In this document: positions 27,372 to 38,457 of the stretch, one piece after another
Position numbering within the stretch: position 1 is the stretch's first letter
Layout of the letters: every line of letters starts with the position of its first letter
Assembly: GCF_037969765.1 (NCBI RefSeq)
Contig: NZ_CP150207.1
Coordinates: 4,245,001-4,309,000 of the forward strand
Direction: 5' to 3'
DNA length: 64,000 nt
DNA from: Paenibacillus sp. FSL W8-0186
GTDB lineage: Bacteria > Bacillota > Bacilli > Paenibacillales > Paenibacillaceae
Program-made: the position numbers and the translations under genes
Notes under the pieces: model-generated
Database searches by the model: none
What the model was told of the DNA's origin: nothing
What the model saw: only the letters and a program-made list of their open reading frames with translations

Positions 27372-28754
27372 TTAGGCCAAGCTCTTGGCCAACTCATGCC
27401 CAACCTTCCATATATCGCCGGCCCCCATCGTAATGACAAGGTCGCCAGGCTGCAAACGTCCTTGCAAATCATCGAGGACATCCTGCTTTGTCGGCAGGTG
27501 CCTAGCTCCGGCATTGCTGTTCAATTTAATCAGCTCTACCAGTTTCGACGAATTGATGCCTTCAATCTGCTTCTCTCCCGCAGGCGAGTAGATATCCGTA
27601 ATGATCACCTCATCCGCTCCGCTAAACGCGCGGCTGAACGCATCCAACAGGAAGAAGGTTCGCGAATACCGCTGGGGCTGGAATACGGCAATGATCCGTT
27701 TGCCGGTCGCTTTAGCTGCGGCAATCGTTGCTTCAATCTCCGTCGGATGATGGGCATAATCATCGATTACCAGAATGCCGCGGCTCTCGCCCAGCACCTG
27801 GAATCGGCGTTTCGCGCCATGAAAGTGCTGAATCGCCTCGGCGATCTCTGCAAAAGGAATGCCTGACTCAAGACATGCAATTACCGTGGCCATGGCATTA
27901 TGGACATTATGTCTTCCGGGAACCGAAAGCTTGACTCGGCCCAAGGGCTGCCCGCCGCGGTTCATCGTAAACGCGACCTTCCGGTCTCCAAGCTCAATAT
28001 CCGTTGCCGTATAATCGCATGCTGTTTCGATGCCATAGGTCACGACCTCGCATTGCAGCTTCGGCAGCAAATCGCGGACGTTCCGGTCATCTCCGGACAC
28101 GATCGCTTTGCCTCCTGGTTTGATTTGATTCAGGAACTGCACGTAGGCCTCTTTAAGCTTGCCGAAGTCGCCGCCGTAATTCTCCAAATGGTCTGCCTCA
28201 ATGTTTGTAACGATGCCAAGCGAAGGATGGTATTGAAGAAATGAGCCATCGCTCTCATCGGCCTCAGCGACGACGCATTTTCCCTGCCCTGCTTTGGCAT
28301 TTGTTCCAATATCCATAATTTCGCCGCCAATAATATAGGTAGGATCCGTCCCGCATTGTTCCATCACCAGAGCGATCATGGAGGAGGTCGTCGTTTTGCC
28401 ATGTGCTCCGGCAACAGCCACGCCTGTACGTTCGTTCAGCAGCCTTGCCAGCATTTGCGAACGATGCAGGACCGGAATTCCCTGTTCCTCCGCGGCTACC
28501 CGTTCGACATTATCCTTGGGCAGCGCAGTCGAATACACGACTAAATCCGCCCCATGCACCTGCTCTTTAGTATGTCCGATATAAATTTTGGCTCCTTTGG
28601 CCGCCAGCTTCTCCGTCAACTCCTGGGAAGCTACGTCCGATCCGGTTACGGTGTAGCCCATTTCCAGCATAACGCGGGCAATAGCGCTCATTCCATAGCC
28701 ACCGATCCCGATAAAATGTACATGTTGTTCTGTCGTATTCAACAATATGGTCAC
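27372..28754 (-). CDS. murC: UDP-N-acetylmuramate--L-alanine ligase
   Basis: 460 aa. Adds the first amino acid of the peptidoglycan stem. The N-terminal Rossmann part shows [17 protein letters not shown], the ATP loop is [15 protein letters not shown] (about 115-129), and the Mur ligase signatures [10 protein letters not shown] and [10 protein letters not shown] are intact. The start is GTG overlapping the folC stop (GTGA), indicating coupling. In B. subtilis murC lies elsewhere; here it follows folC. Confidence 0.96.
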   Translation of the reverse strand: MTILLNTTEQHVHFIGIGGYGMSAIARVMLEMGYTVTGSDVASQELTEKLAAKGAKIYIGHTKEQVHGADLVVYSTALPKDNVERVAAEEQGIPVLHRSQMLARLLNERTGVAVAGAHGKTTTSSMIALVMEQCGTDPTYIIGGEIMDIGTNAKAGQGKCVVAEADESDGSFLQYHPSLGIVTNIEADHLENYGGDFGKLKEAYVQFLNQIKPGGKAIVSGDDRNVRDLLPKLQCEVVTYGIETACDYTATDIELGDRKVAFTMNRGGQPLGRVKLSVPGRHNVHNAMATVIACLESGIPFAEIAEAIQHFHGAKRRFQVLGESRGILVIDDYAHHPTEIEATIAAAKATGKRIIAVFQPQRYSRTFFLLDAFSRAFSGADEVIITDIYSPAGEKQIEGINSSKLVELIKLNSNAGARHLPTKQDVLDDLQGRLQPGDLVITMGAGDIWKVGHELAKSLA

Positions 28755-30127
28755 CAGCCTTTTTCAGAATCGGTTTGATGCAAAAGGGTTGCCCGCACGT
28801 CCGAAATCATATAAAGCGTGCCAGTGACGACCCCAAGATCCTCCCGTTCCGTCCGTGATTGCAGCAGTGCCAGCGCACGCTTCCAGTCACGCTCCACAAT
28901 GACTTCCAGATCCGCCTTCGCCATATCCTTCCGGATTTGCTCTACGAGCTGATACAACGAATCCGCATCCATTTTCTTGCGAAAATCGGGCTCGGTCAGA
29001 ATAAGCGTATCCACTATTGGTAATATATGCTCCAAGTATTCGCGATGATGCTTATTAGCGAGCATACCCATCATCAAATTCAGCTTCCGGTAGCTGAAAG
29101 CTTCCGGAAGACTTCTCGCGAGCGCCTCCGCCCCCTCCGGGTTATGGGCGCCGTCCAGAACGATACGCGGCTGATCTGACACCTGCTCCAGCCGGCCTGC
29201 CCAGAAGGCGTTCTTGAACCCGGACAGCAGCAGCTCATCCTCGAGAACGAAGGCCATATATTGGCGCAGTACCTCCAGCACCATCATCACTCCGGCAGCA
29301 TTCGTGCATTGATGCCTTCCAAGCATCGACAGCTCGATGTCCATACTGCGGAACGGCCCTTTAAAATGAATGCTTTGGGTCCGCCCGCTTAAGCCGCCGC
29401 CATCGTAATGAAACTGCTCTCCGAGCAAATAGAGCGTCGCTCCCTTCGCTTTTGCCGTTTCTCTCAGTATGGCGATAACGGAAGGCTGGCTGGCACAGCT
29501 GATTACCGGCACGCCAGGCTTGATAATGCCTGCTTTTTCGCGGGCGATCTCCTCTAGGGAATCTCCCAAGATGTCGGTATGATCCATGCCAACATTCGTA
29601 ATAAGGGACACGATCGGAGTAACCAGGTTCGTAACATCCATTCTGCCCCCGAGCCCAGTCTCCCATACTACGACATCGGGATAGCATACTTCCGCGAAGT
29701 AGAGAATCGCAAGGGCCGTACTCACTTCAAACATCGTTGGAGATCCTAACTCGCTAGCAGCGATCTCTTTCACAACAGGAGCAATCCGGTTAGCCAAGCT
29801 TAACAGCGTCTCCTCTGGAATATCCTCTCCGTTAAACTGGAATCTGTTCGTAAATTTCGTAATGTAAGGGGATGTGAACATCCCTACGTCATATCCGCAC
29901 TCCTTAAGCGTTGAGCTTAAAAAAGCACAAGAAGAGCCTTTGCCATTCGTTCCGGCCACATGTATGAACTTGAGTCTTCGCTGCGGGTTGCCAAAGTGCT
30001 CCATCATCCGCTGAATACGCTCCAGACCCGGACGGATGCCAAACGGTATCAAGCTGTTAATCCACTCTACCGCATCTGTGTAACTTGCCAGCGGCAGCTG
30101 GATTTCTTCCGAAAGATTAACCCCCAT
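28751..30127 (-). CDS. folC: Folylpolyglutamate synthase / dihydrofolate synthase
   Basis: 458 aa. Adds glutamate to folates (and may make dihydrofolate from dihydropteroate). Mur ligase-like fold with [15 protein letters not shown] (ATP loop) near residues 57-71, [14 protein letters not shown], and the C-terminal [14 protein letters not shown]. Slightly longer than B. subtilis FolC. It lies 120 nt downstream of valS (the valS-folC order of Bacillus) and overlaps murC. Confidence 0.96.
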   Translation of the reverse strand: MGVNLSEEIQLPLASYTDAVEWINSLIPFGIRPGLERIQRMMEHFGNPQRRLKFIHVAGTNGKGSSCAFLSSTLKECGYDVGMFTSPYITKFTNRFQFNGEDIPEETLLSLANRIAPVVKEIAASELGSPTMFEVSTALAILYFAEVCYPDVVVWETGLGGRMDVTNLVTPIVSLITNVGMDHTDILGDSLEEIAREKAGIIKPGVPVISCASQPSVIAILRETAKAKGATLYLLGEQFHYDGGGLSGRTQSIHFKGPFRSMDIELSMLGRHQCTNAAGVMMVLEVLRQYMAFVLEDELLLSGFKNAFWAGRLEQVSDQPRIVLDGAHNPEGAEALARSLPEAFSYRKLNLMMGMLANKHHREYLEHILPIVDTLILTEPDFRKKMDADSLYQLVEQIRKDMAKADLEVIVERDWKRALALLQSRTEREDLGVVTGTLYMISDVRATLLHQTDSEKGW

Positions 30128-30246
30128 GTATATTCACCTTCGTTAATGTATTGAACTAAAATGCTGTTTCATAATATGGAAAGGTACAGCAAGAGCCAAA
30201 TAAAGCGAATCAGGCTCCTGCTGTACTGCGATTATTACCTTTGCTT

Positions 30247-32919
30247 CTAACCTTTTAATTCAGCGATCCGTGCCAGCACTTTGTCGCGTTTGCTCGCATA
30301 ATCGGCCATTTTGGCGCGTTCTTCCTCGATGACCTTGGCAGGGGCTTTGGAAACAAAGCCTTCATTCGCCAGCTTCTTCTCTACGCGCTCAACCTCTTTG
30401 TTCAAGTGCCCGAGCTCCTTCTCCAGGCGGGCGATCTCCTGGCTGATATCGATCAGTCCTGCCAGTGGCAAGTACAGCTCGGCCCCGGTCACCACTGCCG
30501 TCATCGCTTTTTCCGGGACAGCGGCGCTCAGTGAGGCCTCGTATTGCGAGGTGTTGCAGAAACGCCGGATGTAGTGGCTGTTCCGCTCGATAATGTCCAG
30601 CAGCTCGGCGGAGCCCGGCTTCACAATCAATTCAATTTGCTTGCTCATCGGCACGTTCACTTCTGCCCGGATATTCCGAACAGAGCGGATAATGTCGATC
30701 AGCAAATTCATTTCGCGCACAGCATCCGGTGCCTCCAGCGACGGATCAAACTGCGGCCATTCAGCCAGCGTAATCGTTTTGCCGCGATGCGGCAAATGCT
30801 GCCATATTTCCTCGGAAATAAACGGCATGAAAGGATGGATCAAGCGCAGCGTCCGGTCGAGCACGTAGGCTAGAACGGATTGCGTCTTTCTTTTGGCAAC
30901 AGGATCTTCGCCGTAGAACGACAGTTTAGCGAACTCAATATACCAATCGCACAGGTCATCCCAGATGAAGTTGTACAGCTCCCGGCCTGTCTCCCCAAAT
31001 TCATAAGCATCAATCAGGCGGGTAATGTTGCGGGCTGTCTCATTGAAGCGGTGGAGAATCCAGCGGTCGGAAGTCGACAGATCTCCTTGAATATCGATAT
31101 CCTCAAACGTTACGCCTTCCAGATTCATTAACGCAAACCTGGAGGCATTCCAGATTTTATTCGCAAAGTTGCGGGCCTGCTCGACGCGTTCCCAATGGAA
31201 GCGCAGATCCTGGCCAGGCGTACTGCTCGTAGAGATCATGTAGCGCATGGCATCCGCGCCGTATTTCTCGATGACATCAAGCGGATCAACGCCGTTCCCC
31301 AGCGATTTGGACATTTTCTGCCCTTCGCTGTCCCGTACCAACCCGTGGATCAGCACATCCTTGAATGGGATTTCTCCAGTAAACTCAAGGGCGGTAAAGA
31401 TCATCCGCGCTACCCAGAAATAAATGATGTCGTATCCGGTAACGAGAACATCCGTCGGGAAAAAGCGCTTGAAGTCCTCGCTGTTCTCATCCGGCCAGCC
31501 GAGTGTGGAGAACGGCCACAAGGCCGAGCTGAACCACGTGTCCAAAACGTCGTCGTCCTGCACCAGTTTATGACCTCCGCATTTGGCGCAGGTATCCACG
31601 GCCTCCCTAGCGACATGCAGCTCCCCACAGGATTCGCAATACCAAGCCGGAATGCGGTGGCCCCACCACAACTGGCGGGAGATGCACCAGTCGCGCACAT
31701 TTTCGATCCAGTGCAGATAAATTTTCTCGAACCGCTCCGGCACGAAATGGACGCCTTTGCCTGATTTTTGGGCAGCGATTGCCGCTTCCGCCAGAGGCTT
31801 CATTTTAACGAACCATTGCGTCGATAAATAAGGCTCGACTACGGCGCCAGAACGCTCGCTATGGCCGACCTGGTGAACATGATCCTCGATCCGTACGAGA
31901 ACGCCGGACTCCTTGAGATCGGCCACGATGGCCTTCCGGCACTCGCTGCGGTCCATTCCCTGGTATTTGCCGGCCGCCTCATTCATCTTGCCGCTCTCAT
32001 CCATGACGGTAATTTGCGGCAAATCATGACGCAGTCCTACCTCGAAGTCATTCGGGTCATGGGCAGGCGTAATTTTCACCGCTCCGCTGCCGAATTCTTT
32101 ATCGACATATTCGTCGGCAATGATCGGAATTTCACGATTTACAATGGGCAGCACGAGCGGCTGGCCGATTAGATGACGGTACCGCTCATCCTCAGGATGA
32201 ACCGCCACAGCCGTATCCCCAAGCATCGTCTCCGGTCTTGTCGTAGCTACTGTAATGAATCCACTGCCATCTTTAAGCGGATACTGCAGGTGGTACAAAT
32301 GACCGTTGACCTCTTTATATTCCACTTCAATATCCGAGAGGGCCGTGCGGGCTGCAGGATCCCAGTTAATAATATATTTGCCGCGATAGATCAGGCCCTT
32401 TTCATAGAGCTTGACGAATACCTCGCGCACCGCCTTGGACAGCCCCTCATCCAGAGTAAAGCGCTCGCGTGAATAGTCCAGCGAGAAGCCCATCTTCGCC
32501 CATTGCTCTCGAATCGTATCCGCATAATGCTCTTTCCATTCCCATACCTTCTCAAGAAACTTCTCGCGGCCAAGATCATAGCGGGAAATTCCCTCTGCCC
32601 GGAGCGTCTGCTCCACTCTCGTCTGCGTCGCTATTCCAGCATGGTCGGAGCCCGGCAGCCATAAAGCATCGTACCCCTGCATCCGCTTCGTGCGGATCAG
32701 GATATCCTGCAGCGTAAAGTCCAGCGCATGCCCGATATGAAGCATGCCCGTTACGTTTGGCGGGGGAATGACGATCGTGTACGGCTTGGCTTCCGGTACT
32801 TGGCCCGCCTTAAAGAAGCCGCCCTCCATCCAGTAGCGATACCATTTCTGTTCTGCAGCCTTGGGATCATACGTTGTCGGCATGTTGTTCGCCGACGAAT
32901 GCTCTTGGATCTCTGACAT
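30247..32919 (-). CDS. valS: Valine--tRNA ligase
   Basis: 890 aa, class I synthetase. HIGH motif in [11 protein letters not shown] (about 60-70), KMSKS in [11 protein letters not shown] (about 530), an editing (CP1) insertion containing [18 protein letters not shown], and a C-terminal coiled coil (about 825-890, with [20 protein letters not shown]). All are typical of ValRS rather than IleRS. Preceded by a T-box leader on the same strand that should respond to uncharged tRNA-Val. Confidence 0.97.
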   Translation of the reverse strand: MSEIQEHSSANNMPTTYDPKAAEQKWYRYWMEGGFFKAGQVPEAKPYTIVIPPPNVTGMLHIGHALDFTLQDILIRTKRMQGYDALWLPGSDHAGIATQTRVEQTLRAEGISRYDLGREKFLEKVWEWKEHYADTIREQWAKMGFSLDYSRERFTLDEGLSKAVREVFVKLYEKGLIYRGKYIINWDPAARTALSDIEVEYKEVNGHLYHLQYPLKDGSGFITVATTRPETMLGDTAVAVHPEDERYRHLIGQPLVLPIVNREIPIIADEYVDKEFGSGAVKITPAHDPNDFEVGLRHDLPQITVMDESGKMNEAAGKYQGMDRSECRKAIVADLKESGVLVRIEDHVHQVGHSERSGAVVEPYLSTQWFVKMKPLAEAAIAAQKSGKGVHFVPERFEKIYLHWIENVRDWCISRQLWWGHRIPAWYCESCGELHVAREAVDTCAKCGGHKLVQDDDVLDTWFSSALWPFSTLGWPDENSEDFKRFFPTDVLVTGYDIIYFWVARMIFTALEFTGEIPFKDVLIHGLVRDSEGQKMSKSLGNGVDPLDVIEKYGADAMRYMISTSSTPGQDLRFHWERVEQARNFANKIWNASRFALMNLEGVTFEDIDIQGDLSTSDRWILHRFNETARNITRLIDAYEFGETGRELYNFIWDDLCDWYIEFAKLSFYGEDPVAKRKTQSVLAYVLDRTLRLIHPFMPFISEEIWQHLPHRGKTITLAEWPQFDPSLEAPDAVREMNLLIDIIRSVRNIRAEVNVPMSKQIELIVKPGSAELLDIIERNSHYIRRFCNTSQYEASLSAAVPEKAMTAVVTGAELYLPLAGLIDISQEIARLEKELGHLNKEVERVEKKLANEGFVSKAPAKVIEEERAKMADYASKRDKVLARIAELKG

Positions 32920-32984
32920 AATTTCAACCTCCGTTACAATTCAGCATTGCCTTAGCGTAATCAGGATAGTCTTGCTCAAAAAAT

Positions 32985-33020
32985 ACAAAAAGCCCCTCGT
33001 CTCAAAGGACGAAAGGCTTT
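32985..33020 (-). terminator. T-box terminator hairpin ahead of valS
   Basis: Minus strand: AAAGCCTTTCGTCC paired with GACGAGGGGCTTT, then TTTTTGTATTTTTT. It competes with the antiterminator that contains the T-box sequence. Confidence 0.82.
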
Positions 33021-33290
33021 ACTTTCGCGGTACCACCTTTGTTTTGCGGGTTGGCCCAGCCCGAAACCGCTACGCTCGCGGAGTCGCCGAGAAACTCGCA
33101 ACACTCATACAGATAACGGCTGCTACCGGCCCGTTCTAACGACTACAAAATGCATAGCTGCTCAAACAAGCGACTCCCGGGTGACTTCGGCCAGCTGCAT
33201 CCTGCGGAATCTTCCAGCGCTGCAATCCCGCTCTCTGAAGGGCTCACTGCCTACTCTTCCCGTTCCATGTCTTTTCACACGGTTATTTTA
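33021..33290 (-). promoter_or_regulatory. T-box riboswitch of valS
   Basis: The minus strand carries the T-box sequence AAAGGTGGTACCGCG (33041-33027), whose UGGN bulge pairs with the tRNA acceptor end. Upstream is a long Stem I region containing AGTAGGC, GAGAGCGGGA and CTGGAAG-type elements. The likely specifier is GTC (33185-33183) in GCCGAAGTCACCC, a valine codon, which agrees with the downstream gene. When tRNA-Val is uncharged, the antiterminator forms and valS is read. Confidence 0.9.
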
Positions 33291-33304
33291 AGTTAATCCA
33301 TATT

Positions 33305-33333
33305 ATCATAGCGTGAAATTAACGGGGAGTCAA
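33305..33333 (-). promoter_or_regulatory. Sigma-A promoter of the valS T-box transcript
   Basis: Minus strand: -35 TTGACT (33333-33328), 17-bp spacer, -10 TATGAT (33310-33305). Confidence 0.7.
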
Positions 33334-33369
33334 TATTTGGTCTGAATGGCTGCGGGAATAAGCCGGCGG

Positions 33370-35700
33370 TCAAGGCTCGTTTCCGAACACCAGTGTACCG
33401 TTATGGTACAAGGTGACACGTTCCCAATTTGCATACGCGGTCTTGGTTGGATCAAAGGAATAGTCATTGCTCTCGTTGAGGTTCGCCCAGTTGCTCGCAT
33501 GATTGCGCGTCTGGATATCCCCCGTCTGCCCGCCGGGCTGCAGCGAACCCGCTGCGGCTTTAAATGTGATTTCCAGGTAGGTATCGGCGTTCGCTTTGCC
33601 CGGATTCATTTTCACGAAAGCCCCGTTCACGTTGGAGCAGCCTACCATGGCCCAGTCACAATTGTATTGCAGCTGGCCATTGCCGTCAGCTGTGAAATAA
33701 TATCGCAGACTCAGCTCGCTTAAAGGCACTGCCGCAGCCCCCTTGTTCACGATATTGAAATGAGGCTTGAACTGGTTGTCGGCTGCATTCGTATCTCCGG
33801 CTTTGTACTGAACGGCCAAATCTCCGCTAGGTCCCGGGTTCGGATTCGGTCCAGGTCCCGGATCAGGATTTGGATTCTCGTTCGCGCCTCCGCCTAAAGG
33901 TTCTCTATGGTCTTGAATGTATTTGGAGATCCATACCAGCGGCGCATTCCAGTTGATCGTATTCTCTTTGGATACCCAGGCATCAGGAGCCGTATTTTTC
34001 GGCGCATACGATTTGGCTGCAGGCATTCCCGTCGGTGTCGCCGAATCGTTGATCACCGTATTGTTCGGCCCGCCGGACAGCCAGCCCTTCGGATACGGCA
34101 CACCGCTTTGGTACTTGCCCCAGGCCCAGCGGTCATGCGTATCCGTCTCGTAATATTGGCCGTATCCCGTAATATAGGATAATCTCATCGCATTATTGCC
34201 CATGAAATAATCCATCCCCCGGTTCATCCCTTTTAAATAATCCAGGTTCTGGCTAAGATCGTAAGCGTACCCGAGCAATATCATTTTATTGGCAATGGCG
34301 GAGTTGGAACCCCAGTCATAACCTTTATTCCCCGGCAGCAGCACAGGATACCCTTCGCCATTTAATGTCGACAGCATACCGTCCGCCTGATTCAGCACAT
34401 TCATCTTCATGGCTTGAAGATCGGAGGCTGGCAGATCGTTCTGGGCCGACAGTATGGACAGCGTTCCTGTTGTAGCAGTAGACTGCCAGTCGAACTGGGA
34501 TACCTCGCGGTAATGTGGTGACGAAGTTACCGCTGCTTTGTAGGACGATGCATTGCTGTCGCCAAGCGCATAGGCCGTCAAGTATAGCTCTGCGGCCGCC
34601 GCATACCGGTCATCGCTTGTGCGAATGTCATCATAATCCCCGCCGCCCGGAGCATCCGGCGTTTGCGAGGTATAGAGAACGTTCGGATTCGCTGAGGCCC
34701 GTGCCCAAGCCTCCTTGGCAATTCCCCACATCTCTGCGGCTTCTGCTTCTTTATACGGCTTGATCAGGCGAGCCAGATGCGCCAGGTTGCGGGCCACCGC
34801 ATAGGTCGCATTTGTGGAAGGCGGCTGAGCCTGACGGTTCATGCTGTTCTCGGCGTCAATATTCGTCACCGGAAACGCGCTCCAATTGTCATTATGAATT
34901 TTATGCGAGGCCAATCCGGTCGAAGGCATAACTCCCTTCATAAACGTCGAACCGAAAAGAACTTCGTCAAGAATATCGGGAATGCCGTTCCCGCTCTCCG
35001 GGATGTTCAGGGAGCCGTCCGGGAAAGCCCCGGGATAACGCTCGTATAGATTCAACAGCGTCCAGGCTGATATCGCCTGATTCACAGGATAGATTCCGAA
35101 GTCCCCTGCATCCGCCCAGGAATTTTTCACATTGAGTCTTTCGCTTCCGCACCAGCTATTATAACAGCCGATCGAGCTGTCTCCCGGATGGAGCGCTTTG
35201 TGGGCAAAGGCCGGGTTACTCAAATGTTGCGCCTGAATATCTACGCCCATCCGGTGGAAATAGAAATATTCCATTGCCTCGCTCGGCAGGTCCGGATATA
35301 AATTGCCGTTAATGGCAAACGGCACGCTTTCTCCTAATCCGGAAACCCACAGTCTATAAGTGCCTTGTTCCGTGACAGACGAAAAATCGGCATGATGAAT
35401 GCGATCGGCAGAAGCCTGATCCAGGCCATAAACATGCGTTTGTCCTTGAGCCGCCACGCTGCCTCCTGCCTTGCGCAGCTCCCAGGCAAGCGGGGATGTC
35501 GAGCTGCTGACAATCGTGGCTATTTTATCGGCTCCGGGCAAGTAACCGATTTGGTTTACCCGAATGGGGCTAGGATCGGTGTCCGCATGAATTCCTGCCG
35601 GCAACAAAGCGGATAGCGCCAGCATGAAAATGAGCATGATTGCGGTTAGTTTCGCAAGGCTCCGCACACTGCTTCCCGAACTCTTCATTAAATTTATCAT
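33370..35700 (-). CDS. Secreted GH9 cellulase with CBM3
   Basis: 776 aa. Order: signal peptide (1-39, ending AGIHA), Ig-like CelD N-terminal domain (about 44-128, starting IRVNQIGYLPGADK), GH9 catalytic domain (about 135-600), Pro/Gly/Asn linker (about 605-625), and C-terminal CBM3 (about 627-776). The catalytic aspartates D197 and D200 lie in SWADAGDFG; the general acid Glu lies in SKENTINWNAP (about residue 580). It should cut beta-1,4-glucan, often processively when a CBM3 is attached. GAGGGAG precedes the first ATG. It lies just downstream of the GH6 gene on the same strand. The CBM3 is clearly related to that of the GH6 protein. Confidence 0.92.
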   Translation of the reverse strand: MINLMKSSGSSVRSLAKLTAIMLIFMLALSALLPAGIHADTDPSPIRVNQIGYLPGADKIATIVSSSTSPLAWELRKAGGSVAAQGQTHVYGLDQASADRIHHADFSSVTEQGTYRLWVSGLGESVPFAINGNLYPDLPSEAMEYFYFHRMGVDIQAQHLSNPAFAHKALHPGDSSIGCYNSWCGSERLNVKNSWADAGDFGIYPVNQAISAWTLLNLYERYPGAFPDGSLNIPESGNGIPDILDEVLFGSTFMKGVMPSTGLASHKIHNDNWSAFPVTNIDAENSMNRQAQPPSTNATYAVARNLAHLARLIKPYKEAEAAEMWGIAKEAWARASANPNVLYTSQTPDAPGGGDYDDIRTSDDRYAAAAELYLTAYALGDSNASSYKAAVTSSPHYREVSQFDWQSTATTGTLSILSAQNDLPASDLQAMKMNVLNQADGMLSTLNGEGYPVLLPGNKGYDWGSNSAIANKMILLGYAYDLSQNLDYLKGMNRGMDYFMGNNAMRLSYITGYGQYYETDTHDRWAWGKYQSGVPYPKGWLSGGPNNTVINDSATPTGMPAAKSYAPKNTAPDAWVSKENTINWNAPLVWISKYIQDHREPLGGGANENPNPDPGPGPNPNPGPSGDLAVQYKAGDTNAADNQFKPHFNIVNKGAAAVPLSELSLRYYFTADGNGQLQYNCDWAMVGCSNVNGAFVKMNPGKANADTYLEITFKAAAGSLQPGGQTGDIQTRNHASNWANLNESNDYSFDPTKTAYANWERVTLYHNGTLVFGNEP

Positions 35701-35758
35701 TCCAGCTCCCTCATTTCCTATTAATTTAAAATAGATACCGAATCCTCCTTACTTAAAG

Positions 35759-35785
35759 GGAACGGCGCCATATAGACGCCGTTCC
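35759..35785 (-). terminator. Hairpin between the GH6 and GH9 genes
   Basis: Minus strand: GGAACGGCG - 9-nt loop - CGCCGTTCC, a 9-bp perfect stem followed only by CTTTAAGT. The weak T run suggests partial termination or mRNA stabilisation between the two cellulase genes. Confidence 0.55.
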
Positions 35786-35795
35786 TGGTTAATTA

Positions 35796-37976
35796 TTAAG
35801 GTTCAATTCCCCATACCAAAGTTCCGTTCTGGTACAGCGTTACTTTGTTCCAGTTGGCATAGGAGGTTTTCGTAGCATCGAAGGAGTAATCGTCGCTCTC
35901 ATCCAAGTTAGTCCAATCGCTTCTATTGCTGCGCGTTTGGATGTCACCAGTGCTTCCTCCAGGAGCGAGCGTTCCAGCCGACGCATTGAACTTAATTTCC
36001 AAATAAGTGTCGGCTCCTGTTTTACTTTCGCTCATTTTGACAAACGTGCCTGTCAGGTTCGAGCAGCCAAGAATCGCCCAGTCACAGTTGAATTGCAGCG
36101 GCTGTGTGCCGTCCGCCGTAAAATAATAACGGAGAGTCAATTCGCTTAACGCAACAGGTGTTGAACCGTTATTTACGATATTGAAATGAGGTTTGAGCTG
36201 GTTGTCGGTTGCATTCGAATCCCCAGCCTTATACTGGACGACCAAATCGCCGGTCGGCTCAGGATTTGGAGTCGTGCCGCCGCCCTGAGGAAGCGCAGAG
36301 GCCTGAGGGGAATTAACGCTCGTACCCACGCTATTGGCCGCACTGACCACATAATAATATGTCGTTCCGTTCGTGACCGCGGTATCTGTGTAGCTGGTGC
36401 CGCTAATCGTTGCTAGTGAAGTGTATGGCCCGCCGCTCGTCGTGGAGCGTTTGACCGTATAGCTGGTCGCGCCTTGCGAAGCATTCCAGCTTAAGGAGAC
36501 TTGTCCGTTCCCCCCCGTAGCACTGAGTCCGGTTGGTGCAGCCGGAGCCGTCGGAGGCGGGTCAACTGGTCCCCCACCGCTTGCCGGGATGGCCGGATAT
36601 GCGTTTTGGACGAGCATGACAAATTGATCATGGAACCAATGGCCGGATACAGGAGCGTTTGGAAGCGCGCCCGTCAAAATACCGTATTGGGTTTGGTAAG
36701 TCGGATCACACATCCGGTCGAAGCCCTTTCCTTCGTTGTTCGGAATTTCAGAGCTGGAACCGTCGGATTCGCCGGGAGGCTTAACCCAGACAAAAGCGTC
36801 GATATGCGAAGCCGGGAATCCTGCTGGAGCAGTCTCTGGCGCTCTTCCCATGCCGGCGCCGCTGTTGTTGCACCACAGTCCCCGATGCCCGCGGCGATCC
36901 ACACGGCCCGAATTTACAATCTGGTCAACCGTAGAGCCAATCGCACTGGTTGGCCGATCCGGGCCTCCCCAGCCGTTACGGGATGTGTCAATAAGGAAGC
37001 CAATGCTGCTTGGCCAGCCGGCGGACACAAAGCCCGAATACAGACCCGCAGCAAAATCAGCTTCGCTGAAGTATGGATTCCACTCATAGAAACTAGCGGA
37101 TCTGAGCGGCATACCGTTTACATTTTGGTTCGGATCCGGTAAATTCGGCTCTACCAACGGAGTCGTATTCGCCGTATTCAAAGCGAAGCCGTCGACGCTG
37201 GCAAAACCGGCATTCGTAGCTTTAGCCACTTGTGTATATAACTGGATGGTGCCTTGACGGTTATCATCCCATCCGAGCCAGCCCGAGTGGCCAATATCTA
37301 AATAAGTGTATACGTTAGGGATGGCAGCCAGCTTATTGAGCGTATATTTGATAGCATCGACATAGATACCGCTGGAGTTGGCCGCAGCGCATGCCGGAGT
37401 GCTAAGATTGGTAACCAGGTTTGGAAGGCTGTCCGGCTCAACGACAGTAACGATCCGGATATCCTGGTATTTAGGCTTGGAGAAAATATCAGCAATCACA
37501 TCGATATAGTCCGTCTTATACGTTTGCAGGCCCGCTTGTGTCAATGGCAGCTCCCCATTAGAAGCCAGGGCATGACAATCCCGGCCAGGCAAATCGTAGA
37601 TGACGAACTCTGCAACGATTGGCGTATTGCCTTGCTTTTGGGCCAATGCAGCGTCCAGGTGTCCCTCGAGGCTGCGGCGGTTGCCGTTATCCTCGCCGCC
37701 GTAAATCGCCGCGATGCGGTCAAGCCACACGTAGGTATTATAGGATTTGATCGTTTCCATTTTTGCTTTCAACGTGTTGTCGCTGACTCTAGCAATCGAA
37801 GTATCGATCAATGCAGCATAGTCGGGGTTGATATATTTTGTCGCGCCAACGTAAGGGTTGTCTACATGGGCCTCTGCCGCCTGAGCGTTTTGATTCCCAA
37901 AAGGGGTTAACATCGTGACAACCAGTGCCGAGATCAACGCAAGCATCGCAGTGCGTTTGGGCAAATACTTTATCAT
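35796..37976 (-). CDS. Secreted GH6 cellulase (probable cellobiohydrolase) with FN3 and CBM3
   Basis: 726 aa. Order: signal peptide (1-33, ending NAQA), GH6 catalytic domain (about 40-455), fibronectin type III domain (about 472-562), Gly/Thr/Pro linker, CBM3 (about 577-726). Both GH6 signatures are visible: VIYDLPGRDCHALASNGE with D133, and VVEPDSLPN with D182, the probable proton donor. The DIGHSGWLGW and RNGWGG segments are also typical. The long loops suggest an exo-acting enzyme releasing cellobiose from non-reducing ends, but endo activity cannot be excluded. It pairs functionally with the GH9 enzyme downstream. Confidence 0.92.
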   Translation of the reverse strand: MIKYLPKRTAMLALISALVVTMLTPFGNQNAQAAEAHVDNPYVGATKYINPDYAALIDTSIARVSDNTLKAKMETIKSYNTYVWLDRIAAIYGGEDNGNRRSLEGHLDAALAQKQGNTPIVAEFVIYDLPGRDCHALASNGELPLTQAGLQTYKTDYIDVIADIFSKPKYQDIRIVTVVEPDSLPNLVTNLSTPACAAANSSGIYVDAIKYTLNKLAAIPNVYTYLDIGHSGWLGWDDNRQGTIQLYTQVAKATNAGFASVDGFALNTANTTPLVEPNLPDPNQNVNGMPLRSASFYEWNPYFSEADFAAGLYSGFVSAGWPSSIGFLIDTSRNGWGGPDRPTSAIGSTVDQIVNSGRVDRRGHRGLWCNNSGAGMGRAPETAPAGFPASHIDAFVWVKPPGESDGSSSEIPNNEGKGFDRMCDPTYQTQYGILTGALPNAPVSGHWFHDQFVMLVQNAYPAIPASGGGPVDPPPTAPAAPTGLSATGGNGQVSLSWNASQGATSYTVKRSTTSGGPYTSLATISGTSYTDTAVTNGTTYYYVVSAANSVGTSVNSPQASALPQGGGTTPNPEPTGDLVVQYKAGDSNATDNQLKPHFNIVNNGSTPVALSELTLRYYFTADGTQPLQFNCDWAILGCSNLTGTFVKMSESKTGADTYLEIKFNASAGTLAPGGSTGDIQTRSNRSDWTNLDESDDYSFDATKTSYANWNKVTLYQNGTLVWGIEP

Positions 37977-38273
37977 TTCTTTCAGCTCCTGTTATAAATT
38001 TTATTAAATTAAACCATTCGCTTGGGAAATGTATGCGCTCTCAAAATGTAGCCGATCGAATATGCAGTTCCTGCTGTTTTCCCTTCTGCCCTTGCTCTCC
38101 TTTCTTGACCATCCCGAAATATCTCATGGAAGTTAACTGATTGACCCTTGCTCTTCACTCCTTCCGTAAGCATTTTGTCATTAGGCCGAGAAAATCCGAC
38201 GAAATGACGTAAAAGATAGAATAGCCGACGACAAACAATGGTTAAAAAAGAGAATGTTCGCCATCTAGACACA

Positions 38274-38303
38274 AATATACCATAAATAGTAAAAATAATA
38301 CAA
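38274..38303 (-). promoter_or_regulatory. Possible promoter of the cellulase genes
   Basis: Minus strand: -35 TTGTAT (38303-38298), 18-bp spacer, -10 TATATT (38279-38274), in an AT-rich stretch. It would give a long leader of about 295 nt before the GH6 start; no gene is visible in 37977-38396. Confidence 0.4.
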
Positions 38304-38345
38304 GATTTAACGGAGATTTTATTTTAACTAAGTTTAAAATTTACA

Positions 38346-38367
38346 CTAACAAAATAAACTTTGTTAG
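38346..38367. repeat. Perfect 8-bp inverted repeat upstream of the cellulase promoter
   Basis: CTAACAAA - ATAAAC - TTTGTTAG. It lies 43 nt upstream of the proposed -35 of the cellulase promoter, in AT-rich DNA. The size fits a regulator operator; it could also be a weak hairpin. Confidence 0.5.
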
Positions 38368-38396
38368 CAAGGGAAGATTCCCGTCGTGGCCTTACC

Positions 38397-38423
38397 AAAA
38401 AAAACTGCGCGAATTACGCGCAG
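38397..38423 (-). terminator. Intrinsic terminator after spoVID
   Basis: Minus strand: CTGCGCG - TAATT - CGCGCAG (38423-38405) followed by eight Ts (38404-38397). Confidence 0.85.
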
Positions 38424-38457
38424 TCTGCTCTTTAATATTATGAATCCCACAATCAAT

